This document shows, one piece after another, positions 1 to 8,544 of a stretch of DNA of 60,832 nt (positions within the stretch are counted from its first letter, which is position 1; every line of letters begins with the position of its first letter). The stretch covers positions 1 to 60,832 of the forward strand of contig NZ_JAAAMV010000038.1 of NCBI RefSeq assembly GCF_009909185.1, in the 5' to 3' direction. The translations under genes were made by a program, and so were the position numbers. Below the pieces are notes generated by a model. The model did not search any database. It saw only the letters and a list, made by a program, of their open reading frames with translations, and was not told the DNA's origin. This DNA comes from Paenibacillus glycinis (GTDB lineage: Bacteria; Bacillota; Bacilli; Paenibacillales; Paenibacillaceae).

Positions 1-35
1 CCGCAGGGTCCTGGGAGAGTAGGACGTTGCCAAGC
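1..35 (+). rRNA. rrf: 5S ribosomal RNA, 3' end (partial)
   Basis: The first 35 bases match the conserved 3' third of Firmicutes 5S rRNA (the GGGAGAGTAGGACGTTGCC segment). The 5' part lies outside the window. A strong terminator follows at once, so this is the last gene of an rRNA operon transcribed towards ctsR. Confidence 0.9.
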
Positions 36-43
36 ACGATGAA

Positions 44-73
44 CCGACTGCAGAACTGCAGTCGGTTTTTTGT
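44..73 (+). terminator. Rho-independent terminator of the upstream rrn operon
   Basis: An inverted repeat (CCGACTGCAG / CTGCAGTCGG, 44-53 with 56-65) is followed directly by a run of T. It lies 8 bases after the 5S end. Confidence 0.9.
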
Positions 74-220
74 TGTTTAGCAATCTTTTTTGAATGGTTA
101 ATCATATAGTGGTATGCATAAGGCTGCACGGAATGTTGTGGATACGCGCATCAAGGCGTATAAATAGGCACGATCCGCCCAAGCTAGTAAGGTAAGGGAT
201 AAAACGATTCAGATGGCCGC

Positions 221-248
221 TTGACCTTTTGGGAAAATTGCGTATAAT
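221..248 (+). promoter_or_regulatory. Sigma-A promoter of the ctsR operon
   Basis: TTGACC (221-226) and TATAAT (243-248) are separated by 16 bases. The CtsR operator begins 8 bases downstream. The remainder of 75-343 holds no gene that I can see. Confidence 0.8.
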
Positions 249-256
249 AAAATCAA

Positions 257-273
257 GGTCAAAGAAAGTCAAA
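257..273 (+). promoter_or_regulatory. CtsR operator (heptad direct repeat)
   Basis: GGTCAAAGAAAGTCAAA is a full match to the known CtsR box: two tandem heptads of the form RGTCAAA separated by three bases. It overlaps the predicted transcription start, as expected for repression by steric block. It makes the ctsR-mcsA-mcsB-clpC operon self-regulated and heat-inducible. Confidence 0.92.
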
Positions 274-343
274 GTCAATTTGACTAAAAATTTTGATTTC
301 TTGGCTGAATGAGTGGTTTGGGCATTTTAGGGAGGTTGGCGAA

Positions 344-805
344 ATGCGCAACATTTCCGATCTCATCGAGCAGTACCTCAAGCATATGCTAAAGGAAAGC
401 CCCGGCGGCGCAGTGGAGCTGCAGCGCAATGATTTGGCGGACCGCTTCTCTTGCGTGCCGTCCCAAATCAATTACGTCATCAGTACCCGCTTCACGCTGG
501 AGAAAGGCTATTTCGTGGAAAGCAAGCGAGGCGGCGGCGGGTATATCCGCATCCAACGAGTGGAATTGCCGACGTTATCCGCCCTTCAGGAGCACCTGGG
601 CCAGACAATCGGCGAACAGGTGGACCAAGATACGGCGGAAGGGGTTATTTATCAGCTGGAGGAAGGGAAACTGATTTCCCGGCGAGAAGCGAACTTGCTT
701 CGAGCGGCGGTCTCCCGCGATTCCTTGGCTGTGAAGCTCCCGCTGCGAGACGAAATTCGTGCGCGGCTGCTTCGGGCAATGCTTGTCACGCTGCTCATGA
801 AGTAG
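344..805 (+). CDS. ctsR: Transcriptional repressor CtsR
   Basis: Class III heat-shock repressor that binds heptad repeats upstream of clp genes and releases DNA on heating. The protein is 153 aa, the usual length. It has an N-terminal winged helix-turn-helix and a glycine-rich wing (SKRGGGGYIRI, about residues 60-70); in B. subtilis this tetraglycine loop is the temperature sensor. The ATG at 344 was chosen because GGAGGT lies 7 bases upstream and the translation MRNISDLIEQYL begins as CtsR proteins do. It is the first gene of the operon, behind its own operator at 257-273. The C-terminal half should carry the dimerisation region and the arginines phosphorylated by McsB; that part is family knowledge. 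Confidence 0.97.
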   Translation: MRNISDLIEQYLKHMLKESPGGAVELQRNDLADRFSCVPSQINYVISTRFTLEKGYFVESKRGGGGYIRIQRVELPTLSALQEHLGQTIGEQVDQDTAEGVIYQLEEGKLISRREANLLRAAVSRDSLAVKLPLRDEIRARLLRAMLVTLLMK

Positions 806-840
806 GCTGCGCAGCCTTGCAAGAGGAGGGGATAGTGCGG

Positions 841-1377
841 ATGCTTTGTCAGGAATGCGAGAAGAAGCCGGCTACGCTTCATTTTACGAAGATCGTGAAC
901 GGGGAGAAAACGGAGTTTCATATTTGCGAAGCTTGCGCGCGCGAACGGGGAGAAGGCATTCCCGGTACGGCGAACGGATTCTCCATCCACAGTTTGTTGT
1001 CGGGCTTGCTGGATTTCGAGCAGGCGGGCGCGATGAACGCCCTCGGCGTTCAACCTCAGCCGATCCGCTGCGACAACTGCGGGCTGACGTATACGCAATT
1101 CAGTAAAATGGGCCGGTTTGGCTGCAGTAGCTGCTATGCCAAGTTTGGAAACAAACTTGACCCGATTCTGAAAAGGGTACATGGCAATACGACGCATGTC
1201 GGTAAAATCCCGAAGCGAGCCGGCGAGCAAATTCAAGTCAAGCGCGAAATCGAAACGCTTAGACGGGATATGCAGACACGGATCGAGCAGGAGGATTTCG
1301 AGAATGCGGCCCAAATCAGGGACCGTATTCGCGAGCTGGAGCGCAATATAGCCGATGTCGAGGAAAGGCACGGTTAG
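841..1377 (+). CDS. mcsA: McsA, zinc-binding activator of the McsB arginine kinase
   Basis: 178 aa. It contains four CxxC motifs (CQEC, CEAC, CDNC, CSSC), as in the zinc-binding McsA family, and a C-terminal UVR domain (about residues 140-175, ending RDRIRELER) of the kind that contacts ClpC. McsA activates McsB and helps inactivate CtsR during stress. The ATG at 841 has AGGAGGGG about 9 bases upstream; an in-frame GTG at 835 is too close to that site. The gene starts 35 bases after ctsR and ends 14 bases before mcsB, so co-transcription is near certain. Confidence 0.96.
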   Translation: MLCQECEKKPATLHFTKIVNGEKTEFHICEACARERGEGIPGTANGFSIHSLLSGLLDFEQAGAMNALGVQPQPIRCDNCGLTYTQFSKMGRFGCSSCYAKFGNKLDPILKRVHGNTTHVGKIPKRAGEQIQVKREIETLRRDMQTRIEQEDFENAAQIRDRIRELERNIADVEERHG

Positions 1378-1391
1378 GAAGGTGAATCAGA

Positions 1392-2471
1392 GTGTCGAAG
1401 CGGTCTTATGTCGAAGAAGCGTTGAGCGACTGGATGAGAGGCAGCGGCCCTGACGCTGATGTGGTGATCAGCAGCCGGATTCGCATCGCCCGTAATTTAA
1501 CGGGACATCCGTTTCCGATGCTGGCTACGAAGCAGCAAGCGCACGACGTGATGCAGCAGCTCATTGCGGTTGCGGACACCGGGAAGCTGCAGGATTACGG
1601 TTCATTCGAGACGATCGAGTTGGCGCAGCTCAGCGAGCTTGAACGCAGGGTGCTCGTGGAGAAGCATTTGATCAGTCCGAATTTGGCCAATGAATCACGC
1701 AGCGGAGCGGTCATGCTGAGCGAGAACGAAGCGGTCAGCATTATGGTGAACGAAGAGGATCATTTGCGGATCCAATGCCTGTATCCCGGGTTTCAAATCA
1801 AGGAGGCCTGGGGGCTAGCGAGCCGCATTGACGATATTTTTGAAGATGTCACCGATTATGCGTTCGATGAACGCAGAGGGTACTTAACCAGCTGCCCGAC
1901 GAATGTCGGCACGGGGATCCGCTCGTCGGTCATGATGCATTTGCCGGGGTTGGTGCTGACTCAGCAAATCAACCGGATTCTGTCGGCGATCACGCAGGTA
2001 GGCCTGGCGGTTCGGGGCATTTACGGCGAAGGCAGCGAAGCGACCGGCAATTTGTTTCAAATCTCGAATCAGATTACGCTCGGTCAGTCCGAAGGGGAAA
2101 TCATCGAGAATTTGCACAATGTTGCCCGTCAAATCATCGAGCACGAACGCGCGGCGCGGCTGCGATTGTTGGAGGATTCCAGGGTACGGCTGGAGGATCG
2201 CGTACAAAGGTCTTACGGTATCCTGTCCCATGCGATGATCATGGACTCCAAAGAAGCGGCGCAGCGCCTGTCCGATGTTCGATTGGGTATCGACTTGGGG
2301 TTGATTAGCGACGTAACGCCGCAAGCGATGAATGAAATGATGGTATTAACGCAGCCCGGGTTCCTTCAACAGGTGTTTCATGAGAAAATGTCGCCTGAAT
2401 TGCGGGATATCCGGCGCGCGGAACTTATACGCAAGCAGTTGCATAGCGAATCCGATCATGGGGGTGTGTGA
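1392..2471 (+). CDS. mcsB: Protein arginine kinase McsB
   Basis: ATP:guanido phosphotransferase family enzyme that phosphorylates arginines in CtsR and in damaged proteins, marking them for ClpCP. The protein is 359 aa. It shows the nucleotide-binding segment SSRIRIARNL near the N-terminus and the CPTNVGTG motif (about residues 167-174) containing the reactive cysteine. The start is GTG with an AAGGTGA-type ribosome site 6-7 bases upstream. It follows mcsA and its stop codon lies just before the clpC start, so translation is probably coupled. No key residue appears missing. Confidence 0.97.
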   Translation: MSKRSYVEEALSDWMRGSGPDADVVISSRIRIARNLTGHPFPMLATKQQAHDVMQQLIAVADTGKLQDYGSFETIELAQLSELERRVLVEKHLISPNLANESRSGAVMLSENEAVSIMVNEEDHLRIQCLYPGFQIKEAWGLASRIDDIFEDVTDYAFDERRGYLTSCPTNVGTGIRSSVMMHLPGLVLTQQINRILSAITQVGLAVRGIYGEGSEATGNLFQISNQITLGQSEGEIIENLHNVARQIIEHERAARLRLLEDSRVRLEDRVQRSYGILSHAMIMDSKEAAQRLSDVRLGIDLGLISDVTPQAMNEMMVLTQPGFLQQVFHEKMSPELRDIRRAELIRKQLHSESDHGGV

Positions 2472-2473
2472 AC

Positions 2474-4933
2474 ATGATGTTTGGGAGATTTACCGAACGT
2501 GCACAGAAAGTGCTCGCATTAGCGCAGGAAGAAGCGGTTCGTCTCGGTCACAATAATATCGGCACGGAGCATATCTTGCTCGGTCTGAACCGTGAAGGGG
2601 AAGGAATCGCGGCGAAAGCTCTGATTGGGCTCGGACTTAGCCTTGAGAAGATCCAAGACGAAGTCGAAACCCTTATCGGACGCGGTCAAGAACAACCTAC
2701 CAATATCGCGTACACGCCGCGCGCGAAGAAGGTCATCGAGCTTTCGATGGACGAAGCGCGCAAGCTGGGTCACACGTATGTCGGCACGGAGCATATCCTG
2801 CTCGGCTTGATTCGTGAAGGCGAAGGCGTCGCGGCGCGCGTGCTCAATAACCTCGGCATCAGCCTGAACAAGGCTCGCCAGCAAGTGCTGCAGCTGCTTG
2901 GCAGCAGCGAAGCGGTATCCAGCAATCACGGTGCGCCGGCTAACGTCAGCACGCCGACGCTTGATGGACTTGCGCGCGACTTGACGGCATATGCCAAAGA
3001 CGGCAATTTGGATCCGGTCATCGGCCGGAGCAAAGAGATCGAGCGCGTCATCCAAGTGCTCAGCCGCAGAACGAAAAACAATCCGGTCTTGATCGGGGAG
3101 CCCGGGGTCGGTAAAACAGCCATCGCCGAAGGACTTGCCCAAAAGATCATCGCCGGCGAAATTCCGGAAACGCTGCGCGACAAACGCGTCATGACGCTCG
3201 ATATGGGCTCCGTCGTAGCGGGCACGAAGTATCGCGGCGAATTCGAAGACCGCCTCAAAAAAATCATGGACGAAATTCGACAAGCCGGAAACATCGTTCT
3301 GTTCATCGATGAGCTTCATACGCTGATCGGCGCAGGCGGAGCGGAAGGCGCGATCGATGCTTCGAACATTCTGAAGCCGGCGCTTGCCCGCGGCGAGCTG
3401 CAGTGCATCGGGGCCACGACGCTGGACGAATATCGCAAATATATCGAGAAGGATGCCGCGCTTGAGCGCCGTTTCCAACCGATCACGGTCGATCAACCGT
3501 CGCCGGAAGAAGCGGTTCAAATCCTGCACGGGCTTCGCGATCGTTACGAAGCGCATCACCGGGTGAAAATTACGGACGAAGCCATCGAGCAAGCCGTAAA
3601 ATTGTCGGACCGTTATATTACGGACCGCTTCCTCCCGGACAAGGCGATCGACCTTATCGACGAGGCGAGCTCCAAAGTAAGATTGAAATCGTACACGGTA
3701 CCGCCTAACCTCAAACAACTGGAAAACCGTCTGGAGGATATCCGCAAGGAAAAAGACTCCGCCGTTCAAAGCCAGGAGTTCGAGAAAGCGGCCGCGCTCC
3801 GCGACACGGAACAGAAGATCCGCGAAGAGCTCGACGTGACGAAGAACCAATGGAAAGAAAAACAAGGCCGCACCGATTCCGAAGTGACGCCTGAAGATAT
3901 CGCGCAAGTGGTCGCAAGCTGGACCGGCATTCCGGTATCGAAGCTGGCCGAAGAAGAGACGCAGCGCCTGCTGCATATGGAAGATATCCTGCATGACCGC
4001 GTCATCGGTCAAAGCGAAGCGGTCAAAGCGGTCTCCCGCGCGATCCGCAGAGCGCGCGCAGGATTGAAGGATCCGAAGCGTCCGATGGGCTCGTTTATCT
4101 TCCTCGGCCCGACCGGGGTCGGCAAAACGGAGCTGGCGCGCGCGCTCGCCGAAGCGATGTTCGGCGACGAGAACGCGGTGATTCGGATCGACATGTCGGA
4201 ATACATGGAGAAACACTCCACGTCCAGACTCGTCGGAGCGCCTCCGGGCTATGTCGGTTATGAAGAAGGCGGCCAGTTGACGGAGAAGGTTCGCCGCAAA
4301 CCGTACTCGGTCGTGCTGCTCGATGAAATCGAGAAAGCACATCCGGAAGTATTCAATATCCTGCTCCAAGTGCTGGAAGACGGCCGCCTGACGGACTCCA
4401 AAGGCCGCGTCGTCGACTTCCGCAACACGTTGATCATCATGACGTCCAACGTCGGCGCCGATCAAATCAAACGCAATTCCTCGCTCGGCTTCACGGCCGC
4501 GCAGGACGCGGGCCGCGACTTTAACATCATGAAGGATAAAGTGCTGGCTGAGCTGAAGAAGAGCTTCCGTCCGGAGTTCCTGAACCGGATCGACGAAACG
4601 ATCGTGTTCCATTCGCTGGAGCAAGAGCACATCGCGCAAATCGTCACGTTGATGTCCGAGGAGCTTCGCAAACGGCTGCGCGAGCAGGAAGTCGATTTCA
4701 CGCTTACGGATTCCGCGAAAGCGTTCCTGGCGAAGGAAGGCTTCGATCCGCAGTACGGCGCGCGTCCGCTGCGCAGAGCGATCCAAAAGCATATCGAGGA
4801 TCGTCTCTCCGAGGATCTGTTGCTCGGCAAGATTTCCAAGGGCCATACCCTCATCATCGATGAGAAGGACGGCGAGCTGACGGTGACTCACGCCGACGGG
4901 GCACCTGCGGCGGAAGAAACGGCAACGAAATAA
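2474..4933 (+). CDS. clpC: ATP-dependent Clp protease ATPase subunit ClpC
   Basis: Hsp100 AAA+ unfoldase that feeds substrates, including arginine-phosphorylated proteins, to ClpP. Domains in order: two N-terminal Clp repeats (HILLGLNREGEG and HILLGLIREGEG), the first AAA+ module (Walker A GEPGVGKT at about 209), a coiled UVR-like middle domain at about 420-460 that binds McsA or MecA, and the second AAA+ module (GPTGVGKT at about 545). The length of 819 aa is normal. I chose the ATG at 2474 (MMFGRFTERAQ), as in Bacillus ClpC; an in-frame GTG at 2468 is the alternative. It is the last gene of the CtsR operon and is followed by a terminator. Confidence 0.97.
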   Translation: MMFGRFTERAQKVLALAQEEAVRLGHNNIGTEHILLGLNREGEGIAAKALIGLGLSLEKIQDEVETLIGRGQEQPTNIAYTPRAKKVIELSMDEARKLGHTYVGTEHILLGLIREGEGVAARVLNNLGISLNKARQQVLQLLGSSEAVSSNHGAPANVSTPTLDGLARDLTAYAKDGNLDPVIGRSKEIERVIQVLSRRTKNNPVLIGEPGVGKTAIAEGLAQKIIAGEIPETLRDKRVMTLDMGSVVAGTKYRGEFEDRLKKIMDEIRQAGNIVLFIDELHTLIGAGGAEGAIDASNILKPALARGELQCIGATTLDEYRKYIEKDAALERRFQPITVDQPSPEEAVQILHGLRDRYEAHHRVKITDEAIEQAVKLSDRYITDRFLPDKAIDLIDEASSKVRLKSYTVPPNLKQLENRLEDIRKEKDSAVQSQEFEKAAALRDTEQKIREELDVTKNQWKEKQGRTDSEVTPEDIAQVVASWTGIPVSKLAEEETQRLLHMEDILHDRVIGQSEAVKAVSRAIRRARAGLKDPKRPMGSFIFLGPTGVGKTELARALAEAMFGDENAVIRIDMSEYMEKHSTSRLVGAPPGYVGYEEGGQLTEKVRRKPYSVVLLDEIEKAHPEVFNILLQVLEDGRLTDSKGRVVDFRNTLIIMTSNVGADQIKRNSSLGFTAAQDAGRDFNIMKDKVLAELKKSFRPEFLNRIDETIVFHSLEQEHIAQIVTLMSEELRKRLREQEVDFTLTDSAKAFLAKEGFDPQYGARPLRRAIQKHIEDRLSEDLLLGKISKGHTLIIDEKDGELTVTHADGAPAAEETATK

Positions 4934-4944
4934 TTTTGGTCGCG

Positions 4945-4993
4945 AATACCCTTCATCATTCTGCTTCAAGGCAGGGGATGGAGGGTATTTTTT
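4945..4993 (+). terminator. Terminator of the ctsR-clpC operon
   Basis: AATACCCT (4945-4952) pairs with AGGGTATT (4982-4989), with further pairing of the inner arms, followed by a T run. It separates the heat-shock operon from radA. Confidence 0.85.
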
Positions 4994-5070
4994 AGCGTAA
5001 ATTAAGGTTTAATCGCATCGATAGAAATGGTAAACTTTTAAAGATACGTCTTTTGCATAAGGAGCCGCTC

Positions 5071-6438
5071 ATGGCAAAACTTAAAACCAAGTTCGCATGC
5101 ACCGAATGCGGCAACGAATCGCCCAAATGGATGGGAAAATGTCCCGGATGCGGACAATGGAATACGATGGTGGAAGAAAAGGAAACGGTCGTCAAAACGC
5201 AAGGCATGGGCTCATCGATCATTCAGACGAAAGAAAAGCCGCGACCTATCATACATATAGAAAGTGGTCAGGAGAAGCGGATCGAGACAACCAATCAAGA
5301 GCTCAACCGCGTGCTCGGGGGCGGCGTCGTTCCGGGATCGCTCATTTTGGTCGGGGGAGACCCGGGTATTGGCAAATCGACGCTGCTGCTGCAAACGTCG
5401 CATGCGCTGGCCTCCAAGCAGCTGACGGTGCTTTACATTTCCGGAGAAGAGTCCGTCAGGCAGACGCGGCTGCGCGCCGACCGCCTCGGCGCGTTGTCGG
5501 AAACGCTGTACGTGCTGTGCGAAACGAACATGGAGCAGATCAACGACGCGATCGAATCGGTCAATCCCGATTTTCTCGTCATCGACTCCATTCAGACGGT
5601 GTACGATCCGCAAGTGCAGTCGGCGCCGGGGAGCGTCTCGCAGGTCCGGGAATGCACGGCGCATTTCATGCGGGTCGCCAAGATCAAAGGCATTGCGACC
5701 GTGCTGGTCGGCCATGTCACCAAAGAAGGCGCCATCGCGGGCCCGCGGATGCTCGAGCATATGGTCGATTGCGTCCTGTATTTCGAAGGCGAGCGTCATC
5801 ATACTTACCGGTTGCTCCGGGCGGTGAAGAACCGTTTCGGCTCCACGAACGAAATCGGCATCTTCGAAATGGTGGAAGAAGGACTGCGGGAAGTAAACAA
5901 TCCGTCCGAGCTGTTTCTGTCCGAGCGGCCGATGGGCGTATCGGGATCTACCGTCGTGGCCAGCATGGAAGGTACGAGGCCGGTCCTTGTCGAAATGCAG
6001 GCCCTGGTGGCAACGACGAATTTCCCCTCGCCCCGGCGGATGGCGACAGGCATTGACCACAACCGCATGACCCTGATCGTCGCGGTGCTGGAGAAACGGA
6101 TGGGCATGTTCCTGCAAACGCAGGATGCCTACCTGAACGTGGCGGGCGGGATTCGGCTTGATGAACCGGCGGTCGATTTGGCGGCGGCGGTATGCATTGC
6201 ATCGAGCTTTCGCGATGCGCCGACAAGACCGTTCGACGTGTTTTTCGGCGAAATCGGGTTAACGGGCGAAGTAAGGGCGGTTTCACGCGCGGAACAACGG
6301 GTGAAGGAAGCACAGAAGCTGGGCTTCAAGCGCGTCATCATGCCCAAGAAGAGCTTGAAGGGCTGGACCCCGCCAAAGGGGATCGAGATCATTGGCGTCG
6401 AGACGGTAGCAGAAGCGCTGTCCGCGGCATTCGGATAA
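5071..6438 (+). CDS. radA: DNA repair protein RadA (Sms)
   Basis: 455 aa, normal for RadA. It starts with a four-Cys zinc finger (CTEC ... CPGC, about residues 10-27), followed by a RecA-like ATPase core (Walker A GGDPGIGKST at about 95), the RadA-specific KNRFGSTNE motif (about 255) and a C-terminal Lon-protease-like domain. RadA is a hexameric helicase that processes branched recombination intermediates. The ATG at 5071 is preceded by AAGGAG. An upstream in-frame ATG at 5053 lacks a good ribosome site. disA follows after 11 bases; RadA is known to bind and modulate DisA in B. subtilis. Confidence 0.97.
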   Translation: MAKLKTKFACTECGNESPKWMGKCPGCGQWNTMVEEKETVVKTQGMGSSIIQTKEKPRPIIHIESGQEKRIETTNQELNRVLGGGVVPGSLILVGGDPGIGKSTLLLQTSHALASKQLTVLYISGEESVRQTRLRADRLGALSETLYVLCETNMEQINDAIESVNPDFLVIDSIQTVYDPQVQSAPGSVSQVRECTAHFMRVAKIKGIATVLVGHVTKEGAIAGPRMLEHMVDCVLYFEGERHHTYRLLRAVKNRFGSTNEIGIFEMVEEGLREVNNPSELFLSERPMGVSGSTVVASMEGTRPVLVEMQALVATTNFPSPRRMATGIDHNRMTLIVAVLEKRMGMFLQTQDAYLNVAGGIRLDEPAVDLAAAVCIASSFRDAPTRPFDVFFGEIGLTGEVRAVSRAEQRVKEAQKLGFKRVIMPKKSLKGWTPPKGIEIIGVETVAEALSAAFG

Positions 6439-6449
6439 AGGGGGGGAAG

Positions 6450-7529
6450 ATGATGAAAGAGTCGAACCAGGCAGAAATGGTCAATCAGCTGCTCCAGATG
6501 GTCGCGCCCGGGATGGCGTTTCGCGAAGGGCTCGATAACGTGCTGCGGGCGAAGACGGGGGCGCTCATCGTTGTCGGCTACAGTCCGGAAGTAATGGAGG
6601 TGGTCGATGGCGGATTTTCCATCAACTGCGACTTTTCCCCGAACTACTTATACGAGCTGGCCAAGATGGACGGCGCCATCATACTGAGCGAGGACCGCAA
6701 ACGGATCTTGTACGCGAACACGCAGCTCATCCCGGACAGCTCGATCTCGTCCATCGAGACCGGGATTCGCCATCGGACGGCTGAACGCGTGGCGAAGCAA
6801 ACGGGAAAGCTGGTCGTATCCATCTCGCAACGGCGGAATATCATCACATTGTATCAGGGGCAATTCCGGTATGCGCTGAAGGAAATGGGCGTCATTCTGA
6901 CGAAGGCCAATCAAGCCATACAGACGCTCGAGAAATATAAAGTGGTGCTCGGCCAGTCCTTCACGAACTTGTCCGCGCTGGAGTTCGAGGAAATGGTCAC
7001 CTTGCAGGAAGTGGCACATGTCATCAAGCGGGTGGAAATGGTTATCCGCGTCAAAATGGAAATCAAACGCTACGTCAACGAGCTCGGAACTGAAGGCCGG
7101 CTGATCAGCATGCAGATGGATGAATTGGTCGGCGGCGTGGAGGAGGAAGCCTGGTTCCTGCTGAAGGATTACGCGAAGGATCCTTCCGAGGATCGCGTAA
7201 AGGAGATTCGCACGAATATCCGCAAGCTCAGCTCGGAGGAGCTGCTCGATCTGCCGCAAATTTTGAAGCTGTTGGGTTACGGCGGCTTTAACGCGGTTTC
7301 CGAGGAAATGGTGGCGCCGCGCGGGTACCGGCTGCTCAGCCGGATTCCGAGATTGCCTGCCGGAATCATCAATAATTTGGTCGAACGGTTCGGCACGCTG
7401 CCGCATGTTCTGATGGCGACGATCGAGGAATTGGATTCCGTGGACGGCATCGGCGAGGTGCGCGCCCGAACGATCAAGGAAGGCTTGAAGCGGATCCAAG
7501 AGCAGATGTTCATTGACAGACAAATTTAA
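6450..7529 (+). CDS. disA: DNA integrity scanning protein DisA (diadenylate cyclase)
   Basis: Makes cyclic di-AMP from two ATP and scans DNA for branched structures, delaying sporulation when damage is present. The protein is 359 aa. The DAC domain carries both signature motifs, DGAIILS (about residues 75-81) and RHRTAERVAK (about 108-117). A helical spine follows, then a C-terminal helix-hairpin-helix DNA-binding domain (DSVDGIGEVRARTIKEGL). Two adjacent ATGs (6450 and 6453) follow a G-rich ribosome site, and the second is equally likely. It is co-transcribed with radA. Confidence 0.97.
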   Translation: MMKESNQAEMVNQLLQMVAPGMAFREGLDNVLRAKTGALIVVGYSPEVMEVVDGGFSINCDFSPNYLYELAKMDGAIILSEDRKRILYANTQLIPDSSISSIETGIRHRTAERVAKQTGKLVVSISQRRNIITLYQGQFRYALKEMGVILTKANQAIQTLEKYKVVLGQSFTNLSALEFEEMVTLQEVAHVIKRVEMVIRVKMEIKRYVNELGTEGRLISMQMDELVGGVEEEAWFLLKDYAKDPSEDRVKEIRTNIRKLSSEELLDLPQILKLLGYGGFNAVSEEMVAPRGYRLLSRIPRLPAGIINNLVERFGTLPHVLMATIEELDSVDGIGEVRARTIKEGLKRIQEQMFIDRQI

Positions 7530-7599
7530 ATCCCATACAATGAGGGAATGCAGACAGAAGCTGGGCACAACTTACAAATCACACCTTTGTCGCTAGCGA

Positions 7600-7622
7600 A
7601 ACTTCAGAATAGAAGTTTTTTC
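7600..7622 (+). terminator. Possible weak terminator after disA
   Basis: AACTTC (7600-7605) pairs with GAAGTT (7612-7617) and runs into a short T tract. The stem is short and AT-rich, so termination may be partial. The rest of the 158-base disA-pssA gap shows no clear promoter. Confidence 0.4.
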
Positions 7623-7687
7623 TCAAGTTTGCCCTCCATTACTGTATTTTTGCAGTTTTGGGGCATAGTAAAGATGAGGTGGAGCAA

Positions 7688-8443
7688 ATGATCACGAAGT
7701 CGATACCGAGTCTTTTTACGGTGGCGAATTTGTTTTTAGGCATAATTGCCGTTATTCTGATCTTTCCCGATAACGCCAAGCCGGAGCTGGCCGCGATGAT
7801 GGTTATCATCGCCATGCTCATGGACGGCGTCGATGGACGGGTAGCGCGGGCACTTAACGCGCAAAGCGAATTTGGCAAAGAATTGGATTCTTTATCGGAT
7901 GTCATCTCTTTCGGCGTGGCGCCGGCATTCATTATGTACAGCGTCGCGTTCCAAGAATTGAATCCGGCTCCGGCATGGATCATCACCGCGCTGTTTCCGA
8001 TTTGCGGAGCGCTGCGGTTGGCGAGGTTCAACGTTATTTCCAGCATGCCGGGTTATTTCATCGGCCTTCCGATTCCGGCAGCGGGCGGCGTTTTGGCTAC
8101 GTTGGCGTTATTTCACAAGGACATCTCGATCTCCGTGTTGATGATCAGCACGCTCGTCCTCTCGTTCCTGATGGTCAGCACGATCCGCTATCCCAACTTC
8201 AAGAAGCTTGGCATTCCGAAGAATGCGATCTGGGTCGTTCCGATCATCGTCGTCGTCGCGGTTGCCCTCGGCATCTTGTTCCCGCACCACTTATCCAAAA
8301 TAATCTTCGTGCCGTTGGTGCTTTATGCACTCTATGGCTTAAAAAAAAACGTTGATCGCCGTCTCCCGAATAAAAAACGCAAACGCCGTTTGGAAAATCA
8401 GCTTCAAGAAGAACCGGCGGTTCACAGCGAACACAGCGCTTGA
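7688..8443 (+). CDS. pssA: CDP-diacylglycerol--serine O-phosphatidyltransferase
   Basis: Membrane enzyme making phosphatidylserine from CDP-diacylglycerol and serine, the first step towards phosphatidylethanolamine. The CDP-alcohol phosphatidyltransferase signature (DG-xx-AR-x8-G-xxx-D-xxx-D) is complete at about residues 42-64, starting DGRVARALNAQ. Several hydrophobic helices follow, and the C-terminus is strongly basic (KKRKRRLENQ). The length of 251 aa fits the short Gram-positive type. The ATG at 7688 follows AGGTGGA. In B. subtilis pssA lies elsewhere, so its place between disA and yacL is a lineage-specific arrangement. Other CDP-alcohol transferases share the motif, but the overall sequence fits PssA best. 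Confidence 0.9.
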   Translation: MITKSIPSLFTVANLFLGIIAVILIFPDNAKPELAAMMVIIAMLMDGVDGRVARALNAQSEFGKELDSLSDVISFGVAPAFIMYSVAFQELNPAPAWIITALFPICGALRLARFNVISSMPGYFIGLPIPAAGGVLATLALFHKDISISVLMISTLVLSFLMVSTIRYPNFKKLGIPKNAIWVVPIIVVVAVALGILFPHHLSKIIFVPLVLYALYGLKKNVDRRLPNKKRKRRLENQLQEEPAVHSEHSA

Positions 8444-8459
8444 TTCGCACGGCATGATA

Positions 8460-8505
8460 AAGACCGCCCGATCTCTCCTAATCGAGAGGCCGGGCGGTCT
8501 TTGTT
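8460..8505. terminator. Bidirectional terminator between pssA and the opposing small gene
   Basis: A long inverted repeat with arms AAGACCGCCCG and CGGGCGGTCTT has inner pairing CTCTC/GAGAG. T runs on one strand and A runs on the other let it serve both convergent genes. Confidence 0.85.
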
Positions 8506-8544
8506 AGGTTCCTATTTCCGATTCCAATGCCGACGGTTCGTTCA

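Noticed and set aside
2519..4969. 816-codon open frame antisense to clpC
   Set aside because: Shadow frame produced by codon bias opposite an intact ClpC; no ribosome site and no recognisable domain.
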